From: Collinsella sp. An268
GTDB lineage: Bacteria > Actinomycetota > Coriobacteriia > Coriobacteriales > Coriobacteriaceae
Assembly: GCF_002159765.1 (NCBI RefSeq)
Contig: NZ_NFJH01000009.1
Location: 1 to 64,000 of the forward strand
Direction: 5' to 3'
DNA: 64,000 nt
Shown here: in pieces, positions 50,517-59,384 of the stretch
Numbering within the stretch: the stretch's first letter is position 1
Layout of the letters: each line of letters starts with the position of its first letter
Made by a program: the position numbers and the translations under genes
Notes under the pieces: generated by a model
Databases searched by the model: none
The model's input: only the letters and a program-made list of their open reading frames with translations
Told to the model about the DNA's origin: nothing

Positions 50517-51689
50517 GATGCCCAGCCGAGCGCGTACAACATCCCCGACTACGCCACCCAGGGTAAGCCGTGCGAGCTCAGCGTCAAGGACTCCAAGCTC
50601 GTCGCAACGTTTGTGTGGACGAAAAACGTGCTGGGCGATTACTCGTGGCGGTGCGATGGCGGCAACCAGGCGAAGCTCGTGTTCGACGAGGTCGCCGCAC
50701 CGGCGGTGGATGAGGTCGCCGGCCTGTGGGGCACCGTGTACTACACGCTACGCAACGCCGACGGCAGCGAAGGCTACACGGTGACCACGCTGGTCAAGCC
50801 CGGGAACCTCTCTGTGGGCACCCCCTACCTGAAGGATGGTGCTTGGAAGGCCGATCTCACGGTCGACGCTCTCACCGCGCCCGAGGACTACGGCATCACC
50901 CTGCCGGGTTGGTACGATGACGAGTACCGTCTCAATACGGAGGATTCGACGCTCACGTTCACGATGACGCGCAGCGCGGAGGGCACGTGGACCGCCGATC
51001 CCCTCGACACCGCAACGCTCGTCTTCGATCCCGTCGTCGCGCCCGCGTTCGACATCAAGAGCGAGCTGCTCGTCTACGGCACCGTGACCTACGACCTGAA
51101 GTACGCCGACGGCACCGCGTACGAGAACAAAACCTACCTCGTTTCCGACGACAACATCGTAAGCGTGGACACGCCCTACCAGACCGCGGATGGCTGCTGG
51201 GCGGTCGACGTGACCCTCAAGGACACCGCGACGCCCGACGCCTACCAAGTGCCCGACTGGGCGCTCAGGGACGGCGCGTGGGCGCTCGACGCCGCGGCCT
51301 CCGACCTCACCCTGACGTTCCGCACGCTGAGGGCGGACGGGACCACGTGGTACTGCAGCGGCGCCGACCGGGCCAACCTCGTGTTCGTGGAGCAGACGGG
51401 TGATACCGGCGAGCAGCCGGGCGGCGACGGCGAGCAGCCTGGCGACACGACTGGCCCCGATGCGAAGCCGGGCGATGTGCAGCCCGGTGACGGGAACGCG
51501 CAGGGCGGAACCTCTCAGACCGATGGTAACCGTGGGGGTTCCGGCACCAAGGCCAAAGGGGCCGAAGGGGCCGACAAGAACGGGTCGCCCCAGACCGGCG
51601 ACCCAGCGACGCTCGGTATGGTGGCCTTTGCGGCCGCCGGTGCGGCAACGCTTGCCGCCGGCGCCGAGTTCCTCCGTCGCCACGCATAA
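50517..51689 (+). pseudogene. 5'-truncated cell-wall-anchored surface protein
   Basis: The product contains three tandem beta-sandwich repeats, each with a pattern like Y.LP.W...E.L....S.LT.TF..R...G.W..D....A.LVFD..VAPA. A Gly/Asp/Pro/Gln-rich spacer follows (TGDTGEQPGGDGEQPGD) and then a sorting signal, SPQTGDPATLGMVAFAAAGAATLAA plus RRH, a PxTG-type sortase motif. The frame is open upstream to 50439, but no ATG or signal peptide exists there. The first repeat is already under way at about 50520 (AYNIPDYATQGKPCELSVKDSKL), right after the upstream gene's terminator. GTG 50613 could start translation but would give an unexported protein. Confidence 0.7.
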
Positions 51690-51715
51690 CGTTCGTTTCT
51701 TCTTGCGCTGAAGAG

Positions 51716-51758
51716 CCGGGGCACGACGCCGCTTGCATGCGTCGTGCCCCGGTATGTT
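51716..51758 (+). terminator. Terminator after surface protein remnant
   Basis: CCGGGGCACGACGC and GCGTCGTGCCCCGG pair perfectly (14 bp, 9-base loop), followed by TATGTTTG. Confidence 0.85.
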
Positions 51759-51887
51759 TGTCGGCCCACCCGTCTGGTGTGTCCGGCTCGCAACGTGACG
51801 CACGGGTCGGAATAGAGACCTGCTGCGGAGCGGGCGGCTATCTGCTATAGTTATGAGCAGTCTAATTTGGGAGGATTGCTTACCGAT

Positions 51888-52709
51888 ATGTCCGCATCAG
51901 GCGACAGCTCCTTACCGCGAAGTACCTCGGGCGCGGCAGACGCGCCCGCATCCGCGGCGGTGGCGGGAGACGCCCCCGCACCTGCCGAAGATGACGTTTG
52001 CGCCACGTGCCGCAAACGTCGCCGCTCCTGCCCCAAGTACCCGCGTCCGGCAAAGGACGAGGCGTCATCGGGGCTGCCTCTCTACACCCTGGGGGAGGAG
52101 ATCGCCAACGCCATCACCCACGGCATCGGCGTTTTGCTCGCCATCGCCGGCCTCGTCCTTCTTATCGTAAAGGCGGCGTTGGGCGGCGCGGAGCCGACGC
52201 ACATCGCATCGGCCATCGTCTTCGGCGTGACGCTCATTCTCGAGTACCTTGCATCGACGCTGTACCACGCCATCCAGGTGCCGGCGGCCAAGCGCGTGTT
52301 CCGCATCATCGATCACAGTAGCATCTACCTGCTCATTGCGGGCTCCTACACCCCGTTTTGCCTCATCACGCTCGCCCGTGTGGGCGGTGTTCCGCTCTTC
52401 GTGGTGGTGTGGGCCCTCGCCATCGTGGGCATCTCGTTCGAGATCATCGGACGCCAGCGTCAGCCGCGGTGGGTGACCATCCTCATCTATCTCTTCATGG
52501 GTTGGCTCGTGGTATTTCGCCTGCCGCAGCTTATCGCCGTGCTCGATCCGGTGGCGCTCGCCCTCCTCGCGGTGGGCGGTCTTTGCTACACCGTCGGCTG
52601 CGCGTTCTACGTCATGAAGCACATCCGCTATATGCACAGCGTATGGCACCTCTGGGTGCTTGCGGGCAGCATATTTCAGTTCATGGCGGTGATTCTGTAC
52701 GTGATCTGA
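51888..52709 (+). CDS. Hemolysin III / YqfA family membrane protein
   Basis: A 273-residue integral membrane protein of the PAQR/hemolysin III group. The N-terminal ~70 residues are cytoplasmic, Ala/Ser/Pro-rich and hold four cysteines (CATCRKRRRSC), which is not usual for the family. Seven membrane segments follow, with GEEIANAITHGIG, STLYHAIQVPAAKRVFRIIDHSSIYLLIAGSYTPF and the C-terminal MHSVWHLWVLAGSIFQF, including the conserved histidines. ATG 51888 lies 13 bases after GGAGG. TATAGT near 51846 is a plausible -10. Function in bacteria is not settled. Confidence 0.9.
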   Translation: MSASGDSSLPRSTSGAADAPASAAVAGDAPAPAEDDVCATCRKRRRSCPKYPRPAKDEASSGLPLYTLGEEIANAITHGIGVLLAIAGLVLLIVKAALGGAEPTHIASAIVFGVTLILEYLASTLYHAIQVPAAKRVFRIIDHSSIYLLIAGSYTPFCLITLARVGGVPLFVVVWALAIVGISFEIIGRQRQPRWVTILIYLFMGWLVVFRLPQLIAVLDPVALALLAVGGLCYTVGCAFYVMKHIRYMHSVWHLWVLAGSIFQFMAVILYVI

Positions 52710-52814
52710 TCCGAGTCTCGCGGGTCGCCGCATCCCGTGGCTGCCCGCCACCCGCTTCGTGCGCCCACCGGCGCGCATCCTTGTCATCTAACCTGGGAGG
52801 TTTGATTTCGCCAT

Positions 52815-54218
52815 ATGGGCATTGCCATATCTATCGTAGCCACGCTCCTTCTCACCGTAATGAACGGGTATTTCTCCATGTCGGAGATGGCCCTCACCAC
52901 CGCGAAGCGCGCGAGCCTCGAGCACGACGCCGAGGAGGGCGACAAACGGGCGACGGCGGCGCTGGAGCTCGCGGCCGACTCTACCGATTTTCTCGCCACC
53001 ATCCAGGTCGCCATCACCCTCGTCGGCTTCTTCTCGGCAACGGTCTCGTCCAACACGCTTTCCGATCCGTTGACCAGTTGGGTCGAGTCGTTTGGCATCG
53101 CCCCTCTGAGCGCCATCGCGCCCGTGGCATCTCCCATCGTCATCACGCTAATCGTCTCCTACCTCTCGATTGTGATCGGTGAGCTGGTGCCCAAGCGCAT
53201 CGGTCTCTCCGACGCCGAGGGAATGGCGAAGTCGGTTGCCGGACCCATCATGTTCTTCCGCAAGATCGCGAAGCCCTTGGTCTGGCTCACGCAGGCATCG
53301 GCTAACGGCATCTCCGCCGTGCTCGGCATCAAGAGCGCCGACGACCGCCAGAACGTCTCTGAAGAGGAGATCAAGTACATGGTCTCCGAGCAGGACGGCA
53401 TGCGCGACGAGGAGAAGCGCATGATCCACGAGATCTTCGACCTCGGCGACGCCGTGGCGCGCGAGGTCATGGTCCCGCGCGTGGACGTCGAGATGGTCGA
53501 GGACACCGACTCCATCGAGGCGGTGATGGACGTCATGCGCAAGACCGGCTTCTCGCGCGTGCCCGTCTTCCATGAGGACCCCGACAACGTGGTGGGCATC
53601 GCGCACATCAAGGACCTGATCGAGATCGCGCTTTCCGGCGAGGGCAAGCGCCCGGTGGCAACGAGCCTGCGCGACGCAACCTTCGTGCCGGACACGAAGG
53701 ACATCCTGCCGCTTCTCTCCGAGATGCAGACCGCTCACGAGCAGATGGTCGTCGTGGTGGACGAGTACGGCGGCACGGCGGGTGTCATCACGGTCGAGGA
53801 TATCGTCGAGGAGATCGTGGGCGAGATCGAAGACGAGTTTGACCCCGACAACAAGTACCTGACGCGCCTCTCGCGCCGCGAGTGGCTTGTCGACGGACGC
53901 TTTAGCTGCGACGACGCCATCGACCTGGGCTGGCCCATCGAGGAGAGCGACGATTACGAGACCATCGCCGGCTGGATTATGGATTTCTGCGATTCGGTGC
54001 CGGATATCGGCGAGATTTTCTCGGTCGAGGGCTATAAGTTCAAGGTCCAGTCCATGCGCGGCCAGCGCATCTCGCTCATTCGCGTCATCGCGCCCGAAGA
54101 GGAAGAGCGCACCCCCGCGTCGGGCGAGACGGCGAAAGAGGGCGAGCGGGAGCAGCGTGACGCTCACGAGAAAGTTGAGGGTACCGCCGAGGGCGACGCG
54201 CGCTCGCGGGACCGTTAG
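52815..54218 (+). CDS. CorC/HlyC-type CBS-domain membrane protein (DUF21)
   Basis: A 467-residue protein. The DUF21 membrane domain has four segments (residues ~1-190) with MNGYFSMSEMAL and VIGELVPKRIGLSDAEG. A linker EEEIKYMVSEQDG..EKRMIHEIFDLGDAVAREVMVPRVDV leads into a CBS pair (~215-340). The CorC_HlyC C-terminal domain (~350-435) includes GRFSCDDAIDLGWPIEESDDYETIAGWI. The last ~30 residues are charged. The family is linked to magnesium/cobalt efflux or export. Only one start is possible in this frame; GGGAGG is 15 bases away. Confidence 0.92.
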   Translation: MGIAISIVATLLLTVMNGYFSMSEMALTTAKRASLEHDAEEGDKRATAALELAADSTDFLATIQVAITLVGFFSATVSSNTLSDPLTSWVESFGIAPLSAIAPVASPIVITLIVSYLSIVIGELVPKRIGLSDAEGMAKSVAGPIMFFRKIAKPLVWLTQASANGISAVLGIKSADDRQNVSEEEIKYMVSEQDGMRDEEKRMIHEIFDLGDAVAREVMVPRVDVEMVEDTDSIEAVMDVMRKTGFSRVPVFHEDPDNVVGIAHIKDLIEIALSGEGKRPVATSLRDATFVPDTKDILPLLSEMQTAHEQMVVVVDEYGGTAGVITVEDIVEEIVGEIEDEFDPDNKYLTRLSRREWLVDGRFSCDDAIDLGWPIEESDDYETIAGWIMDFCDSVPDIGEIFSVEGYKFKVQSMRGQRISLIRVIAPEEEERTPASGETAKEGEREQRDAHEKVEGTAEGDARSRDR

Positions 54219-54277
54219 AATACGAGAAAGAGGCGCGCGCGCAGCCGCCCGAACCGGTGCCGATAGATCGGAGAGCC

Positions 54278-54916
54278 ATGGCAGATCTGTTCAACATCAT
54301 GAAGATCCACGTCAGCGCTGACAAGTTGCGCGCCCGTGTGCTGGTGAACCCCGGCATGCCCGTGCGGACGTCTGAGGATATCGAGGCCACGGCGCGCGTG
54401 TACTATCTGGCGCCCGCCATCGCTCAGCATGCCTGCTATGGGGATGCGGGGGAGAAGTTCCAGGATTGCATGGGCGACACCGAGATCGCCCATCTGCTCG
54501 AGCACCTCACGGTGGAGATCATGAACGAGACCGGGCTCGCCGGCGCCATCTCGTGCGGGCGCACGAAGGGCGTGGCGGAGGACCCGCGGCTTTTCGATAT
54601 CGAGCTCAGCTGCCCCGACGACGCCCTGACGGTGGGCGCGCTCTCGTCGGCGGCGTTTATGATGCAGTGGGCGTTTGTGCATCCCGACACCCCGGCGCCC
54701 GATTTTGCGGGCACGGTCGGCGCGCTGACCCAGCTTGTCCGCAACCTGCGCGGCGAGGCGGATGTTCCCGCCGCCGCGGAGGAGGTTTCCGACGCCGCGC
54801 CGGCAGATGATGACGGTGCGGTCGTGGATACCGAGGCGGCGATGGAGCAGGCGGCCGGCAACGAGGCGTCTGATGCGGTGTTTGGCGGCGCCGCCGCGGC
54901 ATCGCATTCGGCATAG
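54278..54916 (+). CDS. Stand-alone cyanophycin-synthetase N-domain-like protein
   Basis: A 212-residue protein. Residues ~25-155 resemble the N-terminal domain of cyanophycin synthetase: RVYYLAPAIAQHACYGD, IAHLLEHLTVEIMNETG (compare HxxEHxxLELQ), and SCGRTKGVAEDPRLFDIELSCPDDALTVGALSSAAFMMQWAF. The ATP-grasp and Mur-ligase domains of the synthetase are absent. The C-terminal ~60 residues are Ala/Asp/Glu-rich. CGGAGAG precedes ATG 54278. It follows the CorC-type gene by 59 bases. Function is unknown; a non-catalytic binding role is an inference. Confidence 0.65.
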   Translation: MADLFNIMKIHVSADKLRARVLVNPGMPVRTSEDIEATARVYYLAPAIAQHACYGDAGEKFQDCMGDTEIAHLLEHLTVEIMNETGLAGAISCGRTKGVAEDPRLFDIELSCPDDALTVGALSSAAFMMQWAFVHPDTPAPDFAGTVGALTQLVRNLRGEADVPAAAEEVSDAAPADDDGAVVDTEAAMEQAAGNEASDAVFGGAAAASHSA

Positions 54917-55077
54917 GGGCTTGGAAGCGCCCCCGGATCCGCTCGGCGTGCTGCGAGGCGCGCGATTTGTCTGCGCGAATTGTCTTGGCAATAGACGGGC
55001 CTGCCGTTCCGGCGGTGCCGGCAATCTGGGTATAATGATGCCCACCTGTACATAGAATCTCACTGGAGGGGATCGAC

Positions 55078-55452
55078 ATGGGTAAGACGTTCAGCTTTGT
55101 GGTCGGTGCGGCGCTCGGTGCTGCGACGGGCGCGATCATCGGCATTCTCGTCGCGCCGCGCTCGGGCGCCGAGACCCGTGCGATGGCAAGCGATATGGCC
55201 AACGACGCGTGGGATAACGCGCGTGATTTCTACGAGCAGGGCACCGAGCAGGTTCGCACGGCCATGAGCGACTTCGGCCCCATGGTCGACGCCAAGACCG
55301 ATGAGCTTCGCGCCAAGGTCGATCTTGCGCGCGAGCGCATGGACCAGCTCCGCGAGACCCTGAACGAGGCCGTCTCCTCGGGTACGGTCACGCCCGCGAT
55401 GGACGTTGAGGTCGAGGTCGCTCCCGCGGCAGAGGCTGCTGCCGAGGCGTAA
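55078..55452 (+). CDS. YtxH-domain envelope protein
   Basis: A 124-residue protein with an N-terminal membrane segment typical of YtxH/gas-vesicle-associated proteins (FSFVVGAALGAATGAIIGILVAPRSGAETR). A long amphipathic helix follows, and an Ala/Glu/Val-rich tail. CTGGAGGGG precedes the ATG. Its stop overlaps the next ATG (TAATG), so the two are translated together. Confidence 0.88.
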   Translation: MGKTFSFVVGAALGAATGAIIGILVAPRSGAETRAMASDMANDAWDNARDFYEQGTEQVRTAMSDFGPMVDAKTDELRAKVDLARERMDQLRETLNEAVSSGTVTPAMDVEVEVAPAAEAAAEA

Positions 55453-56213
55453 TGCGCGCTCAGGACTTTCAGGGCGTCAAGCTCTACCGGGTGCCGCCGC
55501 AAGGCAAGCGCACCGACAAGGATGGCGTGCCCGTTCGGCCCAAGAAGATGGGGAAGATTCATTTTCCCGTGTTCACGCCGGACGGCACGCGTCTTGTGGG
55601 CTTTATGGTGACGCCCCCCGAGATCGCCGGTATGGTCAAGCTGCCCGACGTCTTTGTTGCCTACGATGCCCTCGAGCCGTTTGAGGGCGTGCTGTGCGCC
55701 GTGGACGAGAAGGGCTCGTTCGATAAGGCTGCGGGCAAGCGCCTGGGTGTCGACATCGACCACTGCCTCATCTGGACGGGTATGGATGTGCGCACCCGCT
55801 CGGGCGAAGCCCTCGGCTATTGCGCCGATGCCGCCTTCAACCCCAAAACGGGTGCGGTGGAGAGCTACGCCCTTACCCGCAGCGCCACCGCGAGCATGCT
55901 GCTGGGCAACGTTGAGATGCCCGCGCGCTACCTCGTGGGATATCGCGAGGGGTGCATGATCGTGGACGACGCCGTGGTGGACCTCGACGTCTCGGGCGGC
56001 GCGGCTGCCAAGGCGGCCGAGGTCACGGTCGCCGTGAGCTCCAAGGTCAAAGAGGGCGCGAAGGTGCTCGATGACCGCGGATCGGTTGCCGTCGAGAAGG
56101 GCACGCGCGCCGTCGGGCGGCAGCTCGGCAAAACGAAGGGCATGTTCAAGGCCTTTACGACGGAGTTCAAGAAGGCGGCGGGAACGCCCCCCAAAAAGAA
56201 GAAGGGCGCCTGA
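55452..56213 (+). CDS. PRC-barrel-like protein
   Basis: A 253-residue soluble protein. The N-terminal half has two PRC-barrel-like segments (MGKIHFPVFTPDGTRLVGFMV and GMDVRTRSGEALGYCADAAFNPKTGAV). The C-terminal ~70 residues are basic and Lys/Ala-rich (GTPPKKKKGA at the end), suited to binding acidic partners. It is translationally coupled to the YtxH gene. Role unknown; PRC domains act in ribosome maturation and in membrane protein regulation. Confidence 0.75.
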   Translation: MRAQDFQGVKLYRVPPQGKRTDKDGVPVRPKKMGKIHFPVFTPDGTRLVGFMVTPPEIAGMVKLPDVFVAYDALEPFEGVLCAVDEKGSFDKAAGKRLGVDIDHCLIWTGMDVRTRSGEALGYCADAAFNPKTGAVESYALTRSATASMLLGNVEMPARYLVGYREGCMIVDDAVVDLDVSGGAAAKAAEVTVAVSSKVKEGAKVLDDRGSVAVEKGTRAVGRQLGKTKGMFKAFTTEFKKAAGTPPKKKKGA

Positions 56214-56298
56214 TCCGCCGGTGGGGAAGTCGGTTGGCGAGCGCGGCCTCCCCATCTGACATAGACGGCTCGTCATACGTTGGCGAGGGGGAGAATCA

Positions 56299-57684
56299 TT
56301 GCCTAAACGTCGAACCTCCTACTCAGCGCCCCGGCCCACCATGCGCACCGGCAAGGGCGGCTACCAGCTGCCCCGCGGCCGCGCGCGCTCGCAGCGGCGT
56401 CCGGGGGCTACCTACCTCAATCATTCCCAGGGCTTTGGCCGCCGACGCCAGGGTTTCCGTGCGGGCGGTCCCAACACACGCAAGCCCTATGCGATTCTGG
56501 CGGTCGGCTGCGCGTTTCTCTTTTTTGTGGCGAGCATCATCTGGTACCTCAACCGCTCGGTGGAGATTACCTATAACGATGAGCCGACGAGCGTGCGCAT
56601 CAACTCCTCCATCACGCAGTTTATCGAGGACAACGAGCTTGCCGATACCTACGATGCGGGCGATTTGCTCGCCGTGGACGACTCCGTGCTCGAGCGCGGG
56701 GGCGGTGCGCGCTATACCGTGACCCTGAACGGCGAGGAGGTTGCGGAGGACGCTTGGGGAACGACGCTTCTCACGGGCGGCGAGACGCTCGCGGTGGCTG
56801 ATGGCGCCGACGTCTATGAGGAGCACGAGGTTCAGGCGACCGAGATCGCCCCCACCGTCACGATTGACGGCACCGGTGCCATCGAGTACGTCAAGACATG
56901 GGGCATACCCGGCCGTTCCGAGGTGTGGACGGGCAAGGTCTCGGGTATCACGGCCGATCGAGGCGTGGTTCAGGAGGTCGTCAACTGCGAAATCGCCCGC
57001 GCATCGGTCTATCCCGCAGATAACAAGAAGGTCGTCGCGCTGACGTTTGACGAGGGGCCGAGCTCTGCCACGCAGGACATCTTAGCGGTGCTGGCCGAGA
57101 AGAGCGTGCGCGCGACGTTCTTTTTGGAAGGCGATGCCGTCGAGGCGAACCCCGCCGCGGCTAAAGCCATCGTTGACGCCGGTTGCGAAATTGGTTCCAA
57201 CACCTATAGTGATACCGATTTGACCACGCTTTCGGCAGATGAGGTACGCAGCCAGATCACGCGCGGTGCCGACGCCATCGAGCAGGCGACGGGCAAGCGC
57301 ACGAGCTTGGTGCGGGCACCCTTCGCCTCGTTCTCACTCGAGAACTGGACGCAGGCGATGGATTTGGTGAGCGCGGTGGTCTCGTGGAACGTCGACTCCG
57401 GCGACTGGCTGCTGCCCGGTTCGAGCGAAGTGGCAAGTACCGTGGTGGATTCGGTGGGCACGGGCGACATCGTGCTTCTGACCGATAACGAGGCTACGGC
57501 CGGGCAGACCGCTGCAGCGGTCTCCGAGCTCGTGGACCGCCTGCTTGCCGAGGGGTATGAGATCGTGACGCTCTCCGAGCTCATCGCGACCGACGAGGAC
57601 CTGAAGGACGCAATCGATCTGTCGCGGGTAACGATGCCCGAGAACGCCGTGCTCCCCGCCCTTCCGACTGAAACGACGGAATAG
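56299..57684 (+). CDS. Polysaccharide-deacetylase-like protein, metal site degenerate
   Basis: A 461-residue membrane-anchored protein. It has an Arg-rich cytoplasmic start, one membrane segment (YAILAVGCAFLFFVASIIWYL, ~66-86), a beta-rich outside region and a NodB-like domain (~245-420). In NodB enzymes motif 1 is TFDDGP and motif 2 is SHT(x)3H. Here they read TFDEGPS and SNTYSDTD, so the metal-binding Asp and both His are lost. It is thus probably not a deacetylase. It starts at TTG 56299 after GAGGGGGAG. The next gene is an intact paralogue. Confidence 0.85.
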   Translation: MPKRRTSYSAPRPTMRTGKGGYQLPRGRARSQRRPGATYLNHSQGFGRRRQGFRAGGPNTRKPYAILAVGCAFLFFVASIIWYLNRSVEITYNDEPTSVRINSSITQFIEDNELADTYDAGDLLAVDDSVLERGGGARYTVTLNGEEVAEDAWGTTLLTGGETLAVADGADVYEEHEVQATEIAPTVTIDGTGAIEYVKTWGIPGRSEVWTGKVSGITADRGVVQEVVNCEIARASVYPADNKKVVALTFDEGPSSATQDILAVLAEKSVRATFFLEGDAVEANPAAAKAIVDAGCEIGSNTYSDTDLTTLSADEVRSQITRGADAIEQATGKRTSLVRAPFASFSLENWTQAMDLVSAVVSWNVDSGDWLLPGSSEVASTVVDSVGTGDIVLLTDNEATAGQTAAAVSELVDRLLAEGYEIVTLSELIATDEDLKDAIDLSRVTMPENAVLPALPTETTE

Positions 57685-57762
57685 CGGCGGGCGCCTAGGG
57701 GCCGCGGCGCGCAGACGGGCGAGCAGGCCGGTGCGCCGGCGGGGGCGGAGGAGGTTCGCGCA

Positions 57763-59103
57763 ATGCCTCAGGAAAAGCGCGCTCATGCGCAAAGGGATGT
57801 CCATATGCGGCACGCCCCGCGGCAGGCGCAGGTCCCGCACCGGAGGAGTGTGCGGACGAGCGCTCCTCATCAGCGGGGAGCCGAGGTGCGGATGCCCCGG
57901 CTTCATCCCCGGCGGGCGCACGCTGCAGTGGCGGTATTCACCCTCTTTACGGTGCTTGTCGTGGTGGCGGCGGTTGTCGGTTGGTACTTCTTGCTGCGCG
58001 ATGTGACGGTGACGGTCAACGGCGAGGCGGTGGCCGCGCGGGTCAACACCCCGCTCACGGCCCTGCTTTCCGACAACGGCTATTTTGGCGTGCGACCGGG
58101 GCGCCTGCTTTCGGTTGCCGGCAACGTGCTCGATGAAGAGGGAGGCACCGACTGCACGGCGACGTATAACGGCGACCTGCTCGCAGAGAGCTCTTTCGCC
58201 GGCACGCTCGTTGCCGAGGGCGATGAGCTGACGGTGGCAGATGGCGTGGATGTTGAGGAGCCGAGTCATGAGGAGGAGGCGACGCTTCTGCCGGGCATCC
58301 AGAAGGAGGAGGGTGGCGCCATCCAGTTTGTGACGCAGTGGGGGCGCGCGGGCAAAAGAACCGTGCGCCGGGGCGAGCGCTCCGGCGAGACCGTCGACGT
58401 CGCCGTGATCGAGCCCGCAACCGATATGGTGGTCTCCTCCATCAACCCGGCTCCGGCGGGTGGTAGCTACATCGCCCTCACCTTTGATGACGGGCCGAGC
58501 ATCTATACCCCGGATATCCTTGCGATCCTGAAGGAGAAGAAGGCTCCGGCAACGTTTTTCAACCTCGGCGCCAGCGTGGCCAAAGATCCGGCGGGCGCGC
58601 AGGCTATCGTGGACGCGGGCTGTGAGCTCGCGAGCCACACCAACGCCCATCAGAACCTCCCCACACTCGACCGGGACAGCCTGCGTGCGGAGATAACCTC
58701 GGCAGCCGACACCCTCGAGCAGGCGACGGGCGTGCGCCCCGCGTTCATCCGCGCGCCGTACGGCGCCTTCACCGAGGTCGAATGGGCGCGAGCGGGCGAT
58801 GTGGTGGCGGCCAACGTGCTGTGGAACATCGACACCCGCGACTGGGAGCGCCCGGGGCCGGAGGCCATCACCCGTGCGGTGCTCGACAACGCCTACAACG
58901 GCGCCATCGTCCTCATGCACGACGGCGGCGGCAACCGCGAGCAGGATATCGAGGCGTTGCCGGGCATTATCGACGGCCTGAGGGAGCACGGCTACACGCT
59001 CGTGACGGTGGGCGAGCTCATGAAGCTCGACGGTCGCGTGCCGCAGGAGGTTATCGACGGCGCCGTCGCCATGCCGGCTGACGCGGCGATGCCCGCCCTC
59101 TAG
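57763..59103 (+). CDS. Membrane-anchored polysaccharide deacetylase
   Basis: A 446-residue enzyme with the same layout as its upstream paralogue: an Arg/His-rich start, one membrane segment (VAVFTLFTVLVVVAAVVGWYFLL), a beta-rich stalk (VTVTVNGEAVAARVNTPLTALL) and a NodB domain (~240-410). The catalytic motifs are intact: TFDDGPS, the metal site SHTNAHQNL (H-x3-H), RAPYGAF and the late ALDNAYNGAIVLMHDGG-type His. It would deacetylate peptidoglycan or another cell-wall glycan outside the membrane, which can raise lysozyme resistance. GGAGG precedes the ATG. Confidence 0.92.
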   Translation: MPQEKRAHAQRDVHMRHAPRQAQVPHRRSVRTSAPHQRGAEVRMPRLHPRRAHAAVAVFTLFTVLVVVAAVVGWYFLLRDVTVTVNGEAVAARVNTPLTALLSDNGYFGVRPGRLLSVAGNVLDEEGGTDCTATYNGDLLAESSFAGTLVAEGDELTVADGVDVEEPSHEEEATLLPGIQKEEGGAIQFVTQWGRAGKRTVRRGERSGETVDVAVIEPATDMVVSSINPAPAGGSYIALTFDDGPSIYTPDILAILKEKKAPATFFNLGASVAKDPAGAQAIVDAGCELASHTNAHQNLPTLDRDSLRAEITSAADTLEQATGVRPAFIRAPYGAFTEVEWARAGDVVAANVLWNIDTRDWERPGPEAITRAVLDNAYNGAIVLMHDGGGNREQDIEALPGIIDGLREHGYTLVTVGELMKLDGRVPQEVIDGAVAMPADAAMPAL

Positions 59104-59142
59104 CGCGTGCGCTCAGGCGACCTCGACCGGCGTCGAACGTGG

Positions 59143-59260
59143 TATAGTAGCTAGGTTGTTGCAAGGGTTACGAGAAAGGCATCAGGTGAAATCCAAACCT
59201 CGACCGCATAGTCGCTAACCCCTGCGGGTGCTTCTTCTGGGGCGCGCGCACGGGGTGCCC
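59143..59260 (+). promoter_or_regulatory. Structured leader upstream of the MgtE-like gene
   Basis: TATAGT (59143-59148) is a good -10, giving a leader of about 230 bases. GGGTTA and CGA (59165-59173) pair with TCG and TAACCC (59212-59221), closing a compact domain that contains AGGTGAAATCC...CCTCGACCGCATAG. The GGTGAAATCC/CCGCA sequence faintly resembles a cobalamin riboswitch core, but no B12 box is found downstream. A regulatory RNA is likely; the class is not. Confidence 0.35.
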
Positions 59261-59384
59261 ACCCGCATCCGCCGCGCGGACCGACGTCTGCGGCGGAGTG
59301 CGCTCGTCGCTGCCATTGGGGCTATGATGCCCCGCGCCCCGCTGCGCTCACGCACCAGCGAGGCGCAGCCATAAAGGAGCTCCC

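Noticed and set aside
59104-59384. M-box or yybP-ykoY riboswitch before the MgtE-like gene
   Set aside because: The conserved cores of these classes were looked for and not found; only a loose resemblance to a cobalamin core remains.
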